Below, one piece after another: positions 25,834 through 38,997 of a DNA stretch of 64,000 nt; position 1 is the first letter of the stretch; each line of letters opens with the position of its first letter. The stretch is taken from positions 7,524,102-7,588,101 of the forward strand of contig CM040453.1 in NCBI GenBank assembly GCA_022749755.1. The letters run 5' to 3'. The translations under genes were made by a program, and so were the position numbers. The notes below the pieces were generated by a model that worked only from the letters and a program-made list of their open reading frames with translations, did not search any database and was not told the DNA's origin. The DNA comes from Azadirachta indica. Its lineage: Eukaryota; Streptophyta; Magnoliopsida; Sapindales; Meliaceae.

Positions 25834-27136
25834 AAATGGGAAAGTAACAATTATCTCCTAAAATACAGGGGAAAGGACAAATATCTATATGTTTAGTATA
25901 AAAAAATAATGGATACTCCTAAATTTTTATTTTTGTTTGTTGACCTATTATATTATTGTTATTTTTACTCATAAACTTTTAAAAAAAATAAAGTAAGATA
26001 TAATTATTTTAATTATAAAAATTTACTCTATATTTTTCAAAAAAATAAAAATGTTAAAATTAAAATTTTCTTTTTTAATTTATTATTTCAATAAAAATTT
26101 AGAAAAAAATTATTATTGACAAATTCTAATAATGAGTTGAATCAAACTCGTATTAAAATATTTTTAATCCTCTTCTTTTACTTTCTTAACAATAATATGA
26201 TATTCATTGTCAAAAAATTAAATAAGATATTTTTAGTAATTTATTTCTTATATATAATATATATTTAAAAAAAGTATATTATATCAATTATATTTTTATG
26301 AGAAAAGTATGAAGCTCATAATTAATAGAAAATATAAAAATACATATATGTTTTATTTATTACAAATAAAAATAATCAAGATTATCTTTATTTTTGTATT
26401 TTTAATTAAAATCAAATTATATTATTTAATAAAAATATAAAATGATTACTAATTCTATGAACACATGAAACATGGTAAATCACCATATGTTAATTAAATC
26501 TGGTATCATGTGTTAATAACATTAGTAATTAGATATATTTGATATACTTATTAAATAATGTAATTTAATTTTAACTTTAAAAATATGAAAAAAGAGAATT
26601 TTGATTATTTTTATTTGTAATATATGTATATATATACATGTGTGTATTTTTTTTTTATATTTTTTTATTTATATTTTCGTAACTTTTTAAAGAAAATATA
26701 ATGAATTTAATATAATTTTTTTAAATAGATATATTATATATAAAAAAATATTAAAAATTTTTTATTTAAATTTTTTTGAGAATTAAATATCAAATTATTA
26801 CCAAGAAAATAAATGAAGAGAATTAAAAATATTTTAGTATATAGGTTTGATCTAATTAATTGTTAAAATTTTTTTAACAATAGTATTTTTTTAATTTTTT
26901 TTGAAATAATAGATAAAAAAAAAAAATTAATTATAATATTTCTTTTTTTTAAATAAAGACTAAATTATTATAATATGGAAAAAATTATTTTGTTAATTTA
27001 CTATAGTTTAGAAGTAAAAATGATAATAATTTAACTTGTCAATTAACAAAAATAAAAATCAAACGGATATATGTCCTTTTTTTGTATTCCAAAAGTTTTT
27101 ATCAAATTTAAAAGGTATTTATCTTTCCCATTTTTT
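25834..27136. repeat. AT-rich foldback element A
   Basis: The two halves are imperfect reverse complements around a centre near 26485. For example, the left arm ATTAAAATATTTTTAATCCT pairs with the right-arm complement ACTAAAATATTTTTAATTCT. Near the centre, GATTACTAATTCTATGAACA pairs with AATTACTAATGTTATTAACA. The outer ends share AAATGGGAAAG. Arms are about 650 bp. It looks like a non-coding foldback or MITE-like element. I could not identify target duplications. Confidence 0.55.
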
Positions 27137-27615
27137 AGATATCTGTCAATTTCTCTAATAAAATCTTAATTATAAAAAATAAATTTATATTCATGCATTT
27201 TTTTATGAAACAACAAACAAAATGTTGATAATAATATATAATTACTTGAAAGATGAAACATGATTTTAAGTCTTGTGCATGAAACATCAAGAGCTGGCAT
27301 GTATTAACACGCTCAATTCATTGCCAAAACAGATGATTTTTCAATAAACTCGTGTGTGTACCAAAATATGAACTGCTTAAACTTTTCAATATTCAAATCA
27401 ATTTCCTTCCATTCTTTCAACGATGTTCATTCGTAATATTTTTTACTTAATGTTTTTGTAACTGAAAATTAAATGTGTTTGGTAAGCTTATTTTAGAAAA
27501 AAATAATTCTTAAAAACAAAAATGATGAAAAGTAAAAATGCCTCTTCAAAACTGGTGCCAAACAGCACCTTAGCGGTTCTGTTATCTTTTATTGAAAGTC
27601 TCGATTGTACTAAGC

Positions 27616-27633
27616 AAAAAAAAAAAAAAAAAA

Positions 27634-27666
<33 letters not shown>
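27616..27666 (+). repeat. A18/G33 homopolymer junction
   Basis: Eighteen A (27616-27633) are followed directly by thirty-three G (27634-27666). A 33-base G run is far outside the base composition of this region and could form G-quadruplex structures. It may also reflect an assembly or sequencing artefact. Confidence 0.9.
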
Positions 27667-27667
<1 letters not shown>

Positions 27668-29399
27668 AACACGAATTGGATAATTAAATCAGTGGAAGCT
27701 TCTTGCAAAAAAGTTGTTAGACAGCCAATGAGTCGGATCGTGTAAGGCCGGTTCTTGGAAATTATCGTAACGCGTACCAAATCTCGCTTCCTGATAACCT
27801 GAACAGAGACGTTAACAAATTATATCACGATAATTTAACGCTATATTTGGTGAAGACTTTGGTCACCTACCAGAACATTATCTACTAGTAATTCTCCACG
27901 TGGATGTTTTCTCTCACGTGCCTTTTCACGTAGCTCGGGCAGAATATTCTCTTCAATTATCTTGAATTTCTTGGTTTAATCACATGCAAGAGAAGTAATT
28001 AAATAAAATTAAATTAGAATTAAGTTTAATTTAATTTAATTTAATAACTAGATTGTAACTTTGTTCCAGAAAAAATATAAGTTCAATAGGTGGGGCATTG
28101 CAAATTTTGTATTTCTCAACGTGGGATCATCTTATCTGAAACAAAAAGTGTGTTGTCTAATTTCATAGAAGTCTAATCGTCAATTATTAAAAAAGAAAAA
28201 AATAAGGCAAGAAATTTCCATGGATGATAAAATTGAAACATAGGGTCCGTTTGTCTTTTTGTCCAAAATGTGAATTGATGTGAAATATAAATAAATATAA
28301 ATAATTTTAAATTAATATATTCACTTTTTTATATACCATGTTTGATTATAAATATGCAAAAATTAGTATTTTTATTTATCATATTTTTATAAATAAAGAT
28401 ATTATAGTATACTTCCTAACTTTTAGGAAAAGAGTAAATACTTCATAGATTTTTACAATGTGTTAAATACCCGAATGTTTGAGAAAATAAGAAGATATTT
28501 TCATATTTAATTTCCTTTAATTTAACTTGTTAGAAATAATAAAATATAATATAATTTTTAATTATTGATAATCCAATCCCTATTATTTAAGGACGACAAC
28601 AGTTCCTAACTCCGTCCCCAATTAGGCTGGAGATGTCCCTAATTTGGGACAGAGAAGCCTCCGATTTAAGCGAGAAATTCCTAATATGTCTTTATCCTAA
28701 TTTGACTTTGTTTATTTGTTTAGATTTGTCGTTGCTGGTACTATTGACCACCATCTAATTTCATTCATCTCGATCATAATAAATATTATTTAAATCATTA
28801 TTAAATGTTCTAAGTAATGGTATAATCACTATTATTGTTTAAGCAACCATTCATCATAAATATGAAATTAAATTTTTTTGTACCCAAAATATTCTGTTTC
28901 AAAATTATAACAAAAAATTATCTAAACGGCAATTATTAGACCATTGTATAAAGCACTAAGGATTTGGACGATATTCATAATGTTTCAAACAGATAACGTT
29001 ACATAATGGTAAACAATAGCCAACTATAGTTAATGGTTGTTGACGGTAACCCCAAACAGTAACTCAAATGGCGGCCAACGGTATGCAAAGTTCACTAAAG
29101 TCAATTTATAGTTTTTCTATTTTTTTTTCAAAGTTTTAATTAAAGTTATTTTTTTAATTTTTGTATTTAAGAATTTAATTATAATTTTAAAATATAAGAA
29201 AATTAAGAAACTTTAATGGAGAAGCGATTAAGCTAGACATAACTTACAATTGTCATCTCGACCCACTTTTGAAATGGGAATAGACTTTCATCCCCGTCTT
29301 AGCCCGATTTCCTGATTTTATTAAATATTCCCTTGATCCCCAATTCAAACGGGTTAGGCCATCATACCTACAGGAAAAATTGATATCCCTACTATTATT

Positions 29400-30400
29400 T
29401 GTAATATATCAAGAATTAAAATGTTAAATTTAAAAAATTTATTTTATTTTATTATTTTAAAAAAATAAAAATTATTTATTTAAATTAAATTATTAACAAT
29501 AAATTTGGATAAAATAATATATTAAAATACTCCTAAAATTTTTTTTAACTTCCTTAATAATAATTTAGTATGTATTCATCATAAAGATTTTTTGAAAAAA
29601 ATATATATAATATTTTATTTTTATTATTTTTTATTGACACAATAATAAATTTGATTTACATATAATTTATTATTTTTTTTTATTATATAATATTTATTTA
29701 AATTTACCCCAACTTATTTAAATATTCATATATGTTCTCCTGAAAAATACTAGATTTTTTATCCAAATTAGAATATTAACAATTAGTTTAAAAAATAAAA
29801 ATAATTATTTTGTAAAAAATGGTTAAGAAAAAATGTTTAAAAGCATTCATAAAATATAGAAAAAAAAAAATAAATAAAATAAATAAAATAAAAATAATAA
29901 ATTATAATATATTAATTAAATTTAGTATTATTTCAATAGAATGGACAATAGAGATTTTTATATTCTTACTTAATGGTTTAATTTTTATTAAAAAATTTAA
30001 AATAGAACTTTAATTTTATTTATTTGTAATAAATATATTATATATTTAATTTCTTTGATTTATATTAATTATGTGCTCGATAATTTTTTTTAAAGAAAAT
30101 ACAATAAAACTTATATAATTTTTAAAATATATATTAAATAAAATATTATACAGGTTTTACATAAAGTTTCTTATAATTATCATATACTAAATCAGTAACT
30201 AAAAAGTTTTAAAAAAAAAAAAAAAGTTAACACTGTTTAGTATATAATTTCATCCAAATTTATTATTAACATTTTATTTTAACTAAACAATATTTTATTT
30301 TTTAAAATTTTTTTAGAAATAATAAAATAAAATAAACCTTTTCAAATTTAATATTTTAGTCTCTAATGAAGATTGAATGTCAATAAAAAAAAATATATTT
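29400..30400. repeat. AT-rich foldback element B, related to A
   Basis: The left part around 29420-29520 pairs with the complement of about 30240-30370: the words TTTATTTTATTTTATTATTT and AATAAATTTGGAT occur in both. The centre is near 29890. Its left arm also resembles the left arm of element A, for example AATATATTAAAATACTCCTA against TCGTATTAAAATATTTTTAA, so the two may be one family. The limits are approximate. Confidence 0.4.
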
Positions 30401-32199
30401 TATCTAATTTTTTATTATTTAATTTTTTATTAAGTCTAGAGATTAAGATAATAATATTTTAATAGATCAAATTGAAAAAAAGTTAAATTGAGGGAGTATT
30501 TTTCTATTTTCTCAAAATTCAAGAATATCTAACAGAACTTATAATTTTAAGGGTATTTATTTCTTTCATGAAAATTAGAGGTATATTATAACTTCTCTGT
30601 AAATAATTAACACAAAAATTTTGTGAGAATATTTTAATTCATTACAATTAAAAATTTTGAATATACTTTAATGTTAATTTTAACTTTTTTTTTTACCAAA
30701 ATATAATAATTAAATTTTTAATATTAAGTTAAAATATGAACACCTTTAAAATATTTCAACGATTTAAAATTTAACTATATTAGACTAAAAAAAATAAATC
30801 TGACACTAACTAAAAAGGCAAAATACACTAGTTTATGTTCCCCCAGAAATAACTAGTGAAAATGGAGCAGCTGGGGAATTGGGAGACAGTGGAAAGGGGG
30901 CCACGCCTTCCCTTAACCGTTAAACTAAGATAAAAGGGCCCACTTGAGAGTTACTTAATCCTAACCTTCTTGGACTTGGGCTCCGTCACAATCTGCTAGT
31001 CAATTATTTTTTTTTCCAATCTTTTCAATTATTTATATGTACAGTTGATAATAGCGATTAGAAAGTGTTGACATTGATACAAAGATTTTGCGCAAGAAAC
31101 ACTTAATAATATCATATGAATTAATAAATTAAAATTACACTTTAAACTCTTAAGTCCATCTACTCTAACTTTTCATTTGATATGTAAAAATATGTAATTA
31201 TTTTAAATGACAAAAGTTTTAATTGTTTATATTATTAAGGAAAAAAAGAGTAAAATTTAAAAATTGGAATATTAGTCAATAGAAAAAGCTCAGTAGTATT
31301 ACTTCTTTATCAAGTAAAGAAACCCATAATGAACCAACAATAAGTAATAATAACCCATTATTATAATATAAACACATTTGGTTATTTAAATTTCATTTTT
31401 TCTTTTTTTGACTGGTTCGTCGGTCGGTTGGGTCGGCCCTCTCTTACAATGCCAAGTATCGATTTATTGGGTTGCAAGAAAAGAAAGGTTGAAAGGTTTG
31501 ATGGAGATTATTCAACTTTTTTTAAACTTATATAATCAAAACTAATTTATATTGACTAATATCTCATCCTTTAATTTCAAGAATCTCTCCACTCTGGGGT
31601 CTACTCAGAAAGTGATACTAACAAGTTGCCACAAAAATAATATAATTAATTTAATAGGTATTACGAAAAAAAAAATTAAATTAGTCTCCTTAAAATTAAC
31701 GTGAAGACTATTCTAAAATTAAATTAATCACACCATAAGATGAACAAGATCCGATCTCTAAATCTCAATCAATCAAATTAAGTATCCCCTTAAAAATTCA
31801 GAATTAGGAAATTAAACATTTCATGAGGTACTTTTGAAGCTATATCTACATTTAACTGCATCAGATCAACAACATTCCAAGTTTTTTTTTTAAAAAATTT
31901 GGAAATAATATTTTGGTTTTTGAATTATTGCAAAAAGATCAATTTAGTTCTTAATCCAAAATTTTAAAAAAACAAAAACGCAGAGAGATATAGTTAGATG
32001 GCTCTAGGATTCCAACAATTTGTTTATTGATACAAACTGTAGTTCTTACATTGAGAAAAACACAAACGAGAAAGACGAAGGAAATGACATATATAATAAC
32101 ATAATATGTCTATATTGATTTTTATAAGTATTCTAATTAATTTTCCTAGCAGCGATATAAGTGCAGAAAACAGTAAATTAATTAAATTAAGGACTAAAT

Positions 32200-34085
32200 T
32201 TAGGAGATTTGAGTGACGACTGCAGAAACCATGGTGTTCATTCCACACATACCATGACCTCGGCAAAGCCGGTAGTAACCGTGCTCTCCCCATTGCTTGC
32301 CCCACGAATTCTTGATTATCCAATACGGCTGGTTTCCAAGCCTCAGGATAGAGAAGCCCTTGGCGCCGTATCCCACCAGTAGAACACCGTGGTTTAGCCG
32401 TCTCTTGCCACAGATAAGCGGGCACGAGACTCCCCCAATGTAAGTTTGCATGAATATAGCATTCAACCCAACTGCGCGCATTGTTTCAAAGATCGAGCTT
32501 TTATGCATTTTAATCGGAAAATCAGACTACCATATTTCATAACTAGTAAATGGGAAAACAAAAGAAAAGGAAAGGAAAACTCACTTGCTAGAGGCCCATG
32601 GTGGACTAAATGTGCAGCGATTTGGTTCTCATCCACAGGGATGTTGGTAAAATTTGCAACTCGAACAGCTACTTTCTCTGAATTGAATAAACATTCACCA
32701 CGTTTTCCAGTATAAGGATATGAACTCTCTTCTTCGAGCCCCCCTGCCTCGATCAAATAGTTGTAGGCATTTGTCATAAGGCCTCCATGACAACCATTGT
32801 CACAAGCATCCTTCTCCCTTGCATCACACTGCACTCTCAAAACTTCAATGTTTCCTCTAATTTGCATGAATCTTACATATAATTACCGATTGACGTTATT
32901 GTTATATATGAGCTAGCTAGCTAACCGTGTGGTCGCAATCTACAAGCTGTTGCTCACTAAGGTTAAGAAGCTTCCCTGTTGCAATGAAGTTGGCTCCTTC
33001 AACAGCACCTGTAGTGCTAAAAGCCCAGCACGATCCGCATGTTCCCTTCATTTCGAGGTTAATAACATGAAATTGAACATAACATATATAATGTTGCAGC
33101 CATTATTCATGCTCAATTGAATTCAATCTTAGACTTTAAATAAAATTGAACTTTTAATTACTTACAAGCTTAATCTTTTGACTCGAATGGATAGCCTAAC
33201 TAATACAAGGGCTAACATTAGTACTTTGTATCCTATATATATATGTATATATATTTATATATATATGAGGGGACTTTGTTAAACTTACAACTTCAATATG
33301 TACTTAACGAAACGCCGATATATCCCGTCTTTCTCTGTACAATTTATTCTCTTAATTCACAACATTTTAAATAACAAATTGCAAACAGAATACAGAAAAT
33401 TCGTCATGTTATCACGAATAGGAAAATCAAGGTACGTAGCGAGTCTTACCTCTTAACATACAATAAATAATAAAAAAAAAAATTCCAACTTAAGCTAATC
33501 ATACAAACATCACATCAACAGAATCAATAACACCACAGTCGCAGCTAATGAATCTGATAATTAAAGCCAAATACGTACCTGCGTCTTGACTTCAGTAACA
33601 GCACCCTTCTCTCTCCAATCAAAACTCTCAGGCAATTCCTCAACCTCCATCATCTCCATCATCTTCTCATCCCGACCGTTCATCACCAGTGGCCCACCTT
33701 TCATCCCTGTGTAGATCCTCCGGAATTCCTCCTCAGACAAATCGGAGAAAGGAGTCACGCCATGCACCGCCGTCGGATCAAGCGACTGGTGCTCTGCCGC
33801 CCTGATAATATTCTTAGCGAAAATTCCCAGGCGGTGCACATACTCCTCTTTAGTAGAGTAACTTTTCCCGTACTTCTGCATGAATACCCTGAAGTTTTTC
33901 TCTGTGGCAGATCCCAGAAGACCATTTCCGGAGAATTTACTATTGTGGGTGGGGTTATCATTATCTGTGACTTGGAGTATGGTAGGGTTCTGTGAGGCGT
34001 CATTCAGAGCTGAAGAGAGCGTGAGTGCGCAGGTTAAGAGTGTAACGCCGATGGCGCATGCTAGAGCTGGGCTTTGTGGTGCCAT
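32200..34085 (-). CDS. Papain-like cysteine protease, RD19D-like (cathepsin F type)
   Basis: This is a secreted or vacuolar C1A protease of the RD19 group, closest from memory to Arabidopsis RD19D (AT3G54940). Four exons on the minus strand are 34085-33579, 33045-32926, 32828-32585 and 32471-32200, joining in phase to 380 residues. A hydrophobic signal peptide comes first (about residues 8-26). The propeptide contains [12 protein letters not shown] and [12 protein letters not shown], and the mature part starts near [14 protein letters not shown]. Catalytic residues are visible: C175 in [10 protein letters not shown]318 in [11 protein letters not shown] and N345 in KNSWG. The protease region also carries the Cys-rich DNGCHGGLM motif of the group. 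All catalytic elements are intact, so it should be active. The start is the first Met before the signal peptide, and the in-frame context supports it. Confidence 0.94.
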
Positions 34086-34489
34086 CTTCTTCTTCTTCAG
34101 GTTTTGCTCCTTGTTCTCCGAAAACCTGGTTGTATATGAAGAGAGCGTTAAAGTTGGCTTCTTGTTTTCGAATTACAACTTTCTCCTTGGAAATAACTCA
34201 AATAAAGTTGACAACTTGATCTGTGTTTTTAAAAATTCTATTTTATAAGAAATACAAAATATCTTTTATTCTAGCTTAATAGTAAAGTTGGAATTTATTT
34301 TTTAAAATATTATATGAATCTAAATAAGCCCCAACCTATTTATTTGCTTTTTACTTTTTTACTTTTTATCTTTTATTTTAATTTCGAGGGGTTAGTTGGG
34401 GGTAAGGAAACAAGGAAAGGGGTATAATGGTAACAAAGAGAGTGGGTGCGCCCCTCGACTACATGCAGAGATTTTTACTGAATGAAGAA

Positions 34490-34497
34490 CACGTGGC
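34490..34497 (-). promoter_or_regulatory. G-box/ABRE (CACGTGGC) upstream of the RD19D-like gene
   Basis: CACGTGGC lies about 405 bp upstream of the ATG at 34085. A second ACGTGT core is near 34530. RD19-family genes were first found as dehydration-induced, and this motif is the classical ABA-response element. The link to this gene is inferred. Confidence 0.45.
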
Positions 34498-35616
34498 ATA
34501 CATGCAGTAGCTTTACATCAGATTTTCTACGTGTATGCTATATTTTGCTACTTCGTGTTGCAAGAGTTGGAGTGCTACATGTTGGACCAAGAAGCCCGCA
34601 ATGTTGAATTCAAACGACACAGTTCCAGAGAAATTTTCGTTTCCTTAATTCCAATATAAATTTTTAGTAATTGTATTTTGTACATTTATTAATTATGATA
34701 ACGAGATTAGTTAATAACCTAATCTTATTAATTATATTGTTTACTCTATGAATATACATTATAATACAAATAATTTGAACTTTTTTATGCTCTAATTTAT
34801 ATCAAAAAGTTAATGTGATACATTCATATTATAACACATGAAGAGTAAGAATTAGTATCTTTATTAATATATACTCTATAGCTTAAAAAAGAAAATAAAT
34901 TTGTGCAATAAACAATTAACATTGATATAATTAAGTACAGTCATCTAAGAGTTTAGAATGAAACACTAGGCATATTATTTTAGAATTATAAACTTTTTAC
35001 TTAGTATAGGTATATGTAAAGAGAATTATGTTATGATTATTACCACAATCTTAGACTTAGGTTTTTCTTTTTCTTTTAAATATAAAATCTGAATAAGATT
35101 ATTTAAATATTTAAGAGGTGTTTATTTTTTAACTCATATATGAAAATTTGTTAAAAATATTTAATATATTTAATTTAAAAATTTTAATTTAAATTTAAAT
35201 AATTAAATATCTGAATTAATTAAATATTTTATTTATTAACAATATTTTTAATTTATTATTTAAAATTTATATATGTCAAAAATGTAACATATCATTTTTA
35301 TATTTTTAAGACATATAAGTCAATATATTAGTTTTTTTAAATTTTTTATTTTTATAAAAATAAACAAATTAACATTTATATTTAGACGCTTAAGGTTAAA
35401 AAAATAAACATATTAATTAGATTCAAATTTCAATTAAATTCTAGAAAATTTTAAAAAGGGAGAATGTCGAATTCTTCTCGATTTTTGGGGTCATACCCGA
35501 TTATCCTCTAAGTTTTAATTTTACCTTTTACTAATTTAAATATTTTTGATTTTGCTATTTAGCAATTTAAAGATGAACCAATTGAATCAGTAATTTAAAC
35601 TAAACAGTGATTTGAA

Positions 35617-36352
35617 TAGAAATAAATTGATATTATATGAATTCGAACTTGAACCTAATGAAAATAAGTTAATACACTTACCATTGCACCAAATGCATTT
35701 TATAATAACTTGTTGAATTTTTAATAAATAACCCTTTTAAACATATATATAAATAAAAAATTTATAATTTAAAAATAGTTTTATAATCATTAAAATTTTA
35801 AAATATTTCAAAATTTTAAATTATTATTATCATTAAATTATAAATTTTAAATTAAATTTAAAATTAATAATAATTTTAAAATAATTTTAATCTTATAGTC
35901 AATTAGATTTATTTTTCTTAATAATTTTAAAAATTTATAAATTTTTTGAAATATTATAAATTTCTAAACTTATTATCAATAATGATAATAAATTATTTTT
36001 TAATTTAAAATTATTTTATTATCAATACCAATAATTTCAAAATAATTTTATTTTTATAATAAATTAGATTTATTTTCTTTAAAAATTATTTTAAAATATT
36101 ATAAAATTTTTTTATTATTATCCTTAATAATGTTTCAGAATAACTTTATAAATTTTAATGACTATAAAACTATTTCTAAATTATAAATTTTTTTATATTA
36201 ATAAAAGTAATTTTTTTTTTAATAAAATTTATTATGTATTTTGAAAAGAGATATTTATTAAAAATTAGAAAAAAATCAATATAAGTCATTTGGTAGAATG
36301 GAAAGGGTATTTGTGTGTTTCATATTGTTCTAAGATTCAAATCCTCACAATT
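35617..36352. repeat. Foldback element with tRNA-like (SINE-like) ends
   Basis: Arms are inverted around about 35985. TTATAATTTAAAAATAGTTT in the left arm pairs with the complement of AAACTATTTCTAAATTATAA in the right arm. The outer ends are also an inverted pair that resembles a tRNA promoter. On the right (plus), TTTGGTAGAATGG is followed 40 bp later by AAGATTCAAATCC. On the left (minus), TTTGGTGCAATGGTAAG is followed by GGTTCAAGTTCGAATTC. These look like A-box and B-box motifs of Pol III genes. It may be two SINE copies head to head or a foldback element that captured one. Confidence 0.45.
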
Positions 36353-38997
36353 AGAATTTATTTTTGGAATCTAAAAAAAAACTAGTTCGTGAATTCTAAT
36401 TAGGTTTTGATTTCAAGAGTTTTTGAAAATTTTTATTTAAATCCCTAATTTATTATTAAATTATATAAAAATTATAAAAATTATAAATAATAATCTTTTT
36501 TATGTGAACTTATAAAAATAATTATAAATATTTTATTTTATTTATAATTTATATAAAATTAAGTGCTTAAAAGAAATTTTATCTTTAAGTTCGGTTTGGT
36601 TCGATTTCAGTTTTATTTGAATTTGAACCAAACTTATTAGGGTATAACCAATATAAAATCGAACTCATTTTCAAATTAAATCAAATCGAACCGAACAGTT
36701 TGATTCGGTTGGATATTTTTGCGCAGTCCTAATTTATATCTGAATTATTGAAAAATAAAATGAAAAAAATTTAGCAATAAGGGAATGATGGGGTATTGCC
36801 CCAAAAATTAGAAGAAATTAAGCATTCTATGTAATTTTTGTATAATTTAGAGATTTATCTGAAACATTTTTGAAGTGAATAGAATTTGAAATTTAAATCC
36901 AACCAAACCAAATCAAACTAGTTCCGTTTAATTTTATAATTCGGTTATATTTGATTTGAATCCTAAAAATTAAATTATATTTGGTTTGCTTTGATTTTTA
37001 AAAGACTGAAACTTAACCCTGTTTTACGCGCTCTTACTAAAATCAATAAATTACAATTATGATATATTATTTTTCCTCGATTTGGTGCAAGATGATTGCT
37101 TTCCTTTTCTTCATATTTTTCTTTAGTGTTGAATGATTTTATAAAGTGATTGTTTTCTTTTAATATTATTGTAAAATAATTTTTTTTCTTATTATTTTTA
37201 AAACTCAAATAAAAAAAAAAATACTACCTTAGTCAACATATTTATAATGACATCTTTCATGAACATTTAGAATATGTGAAGTTTTTATGTGAAAAAAGAA
37301 AGTAATTAATGTGATCATAAAAAAATCCAAAACTTTGACAATAACTATACTTTTAATCAAAATTTTTACGATATGATATTAGTCTTAACATTGTATAGTC
37401 TCAATTAAAATGCACACTTTAGTTACTATTAATAATCTATCTAAAGGATTGGATCTCATTGATAAACCAAAGTTGCTGGGTGACGGAAAGAAAACCTGCC
37501 ATGTTGGCTAAAATTCAGGCTTCTGATCACTAGCCAGCAGCAGCAAGAACCATTTTTAATTGGCTAATATTTAACTAATATGCGGCTAGCTGCTGTATCT
37601 TAATTCACTGAAGCAAGCATGTATAATGCAAATGTGATTGGTTTCATCATTTTGTAGCAATGTGATTAGTAAATTAATTGAATCCAGACTAAAGAAAGAG
37701 TAGCCTTCAGTGTTAAGCAAAAGTCCTGCAACACAACTACGTAGACTATATACATTGTTGAATAATTCTGAGCCGCATTAATTCTGTGAGTAAAACGTTT
37801 TGAGTTAATGTAGTAAGATGGTTGTAGAAAAATTGTTTTTCCTTTACAGATTTCAGCGTGTGAACTCTCAGAGAAAATGCTAAGAACTTTCATGGGGAAT
37901 TAATAAAAGCTTAAAGTTCGCAGTATTAATTATATATTTTCTGTTTCGGTCATTAATTTCTGCATCATATCTCGTGAATGTTGGCAAGATTTTCTTTTCG
38001 CTGAATCACTTAAATCTGGCGTTTCTCCTGTGATTTATTGATTTTCTTCTTCTTCCTTCTCGCATCATCAAATACTATTTGGGTCTTTTTTTGTGTGTTG
38101 GAAAAGAATTGACTTAAAAACTCTTATTTAATTTTGTAAGTTACATTTTTATGAATTACTATCTTTATATATTGGTTACAGTACTTAGTATACACCATTA
38201 ATCTTATCAATTGTTCTCATTGAATGTATGAGTTAGAAAAAATAAAATTGTCTTTTAATATGCTAATTGATTCTTAACAATCTCATTACTGGAGAGAATT
38301 TTGTGCTCATTTCAAAATATTATATATAGAGAAGAGAAATCTATAATTATGTATTGGCATCTACCTTCTGGTGGTTGTGTTCATAGAAAAGACTAGCTGA
38401 GAGTGTTTAGTGGCAACTTGGAGTTATAGAGAACCTCATTTTCTGCTGGACTGGAGCACTGCTTGGTTTTAGGACAAGGCTTACTAGCTTCAGTTAAGAG
38501 TTTTTCTCTCCCTTTTATATCAATTTAGACTATTTATTTTAATTACTGTTGATACATCTTTCTACGCATTATAATTGTGTTTTCATACACATATATATAT
38601 ATATATATATATGTAATAGAATACTAATAAAATATACCCAACATTTTTCTAGCTAATTAACAAAACTCAGGTTCTATTATTGTTGCAGATTAGTAAATTG
38701 GACAATAATGGAAATGCTGAAACTTTTGCTTTTGGTGTAGTGAAAAGTTGACAGATCAAGGAGTATTTTTCAGGCAAAGTAAACTATATGTGTCATTGCT
38801 GAGGCCTCTGGAGATACCGCATTGCAGATAAGCATCAACGAATTTCATTGAAAATTTCTGAAGCAAAAGCAAACATCATCCCACAATCCAAATTCCAACT
38901 CCTAATACGATTAATCCCAAGAACTTGACATCTAGGGCAAGTCATACAAGAGTATTTATTAGCATATTTCCCTGCTTTGTTACATACAATTCCAGCA

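Larger units (their letters stand above)
25253..32199. other. Long AT-rich spacer with foldbacks and homopolymers
   Basis: No gene is recognised in almost 7 kb. It holds two AT-rich foldback structures (listed separately), the A18/G33 run, and one less AT-rich island at about 27667-27970. The right end is the 3' flank of the RD19D-like gene. Short open frames here are AT-rich chance frames. Confidence 0.6.
34086..38997. other. Intergenic region between the RD19D-like and GDSL genes
   Basis: No gene is recognised. The left 450 bp are the RD19D-like promoter. It includes the tRNA-like foldback at 35617-36352 and, at 36590-36980, repeated GGTTTGGTTCG/CGAACCGAA-type words of the sort found in small degraded transposons. 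An (AT)n tract lies at about 38589-38612. The right end is the GDSL 5' flank. Confidence 0.55.

Noticed and set aside
29819..30013. 64-codon Lys/Ile-rich plus-strand frame
   Set aside because: It lies across the centre of an AT-rich foldback, and its composition explains the open frame.
32024..32425. 133-codon minus-strand frame beside the protease
   Set aside because: It is the last exon of the RD19D-like gene read in another frame.
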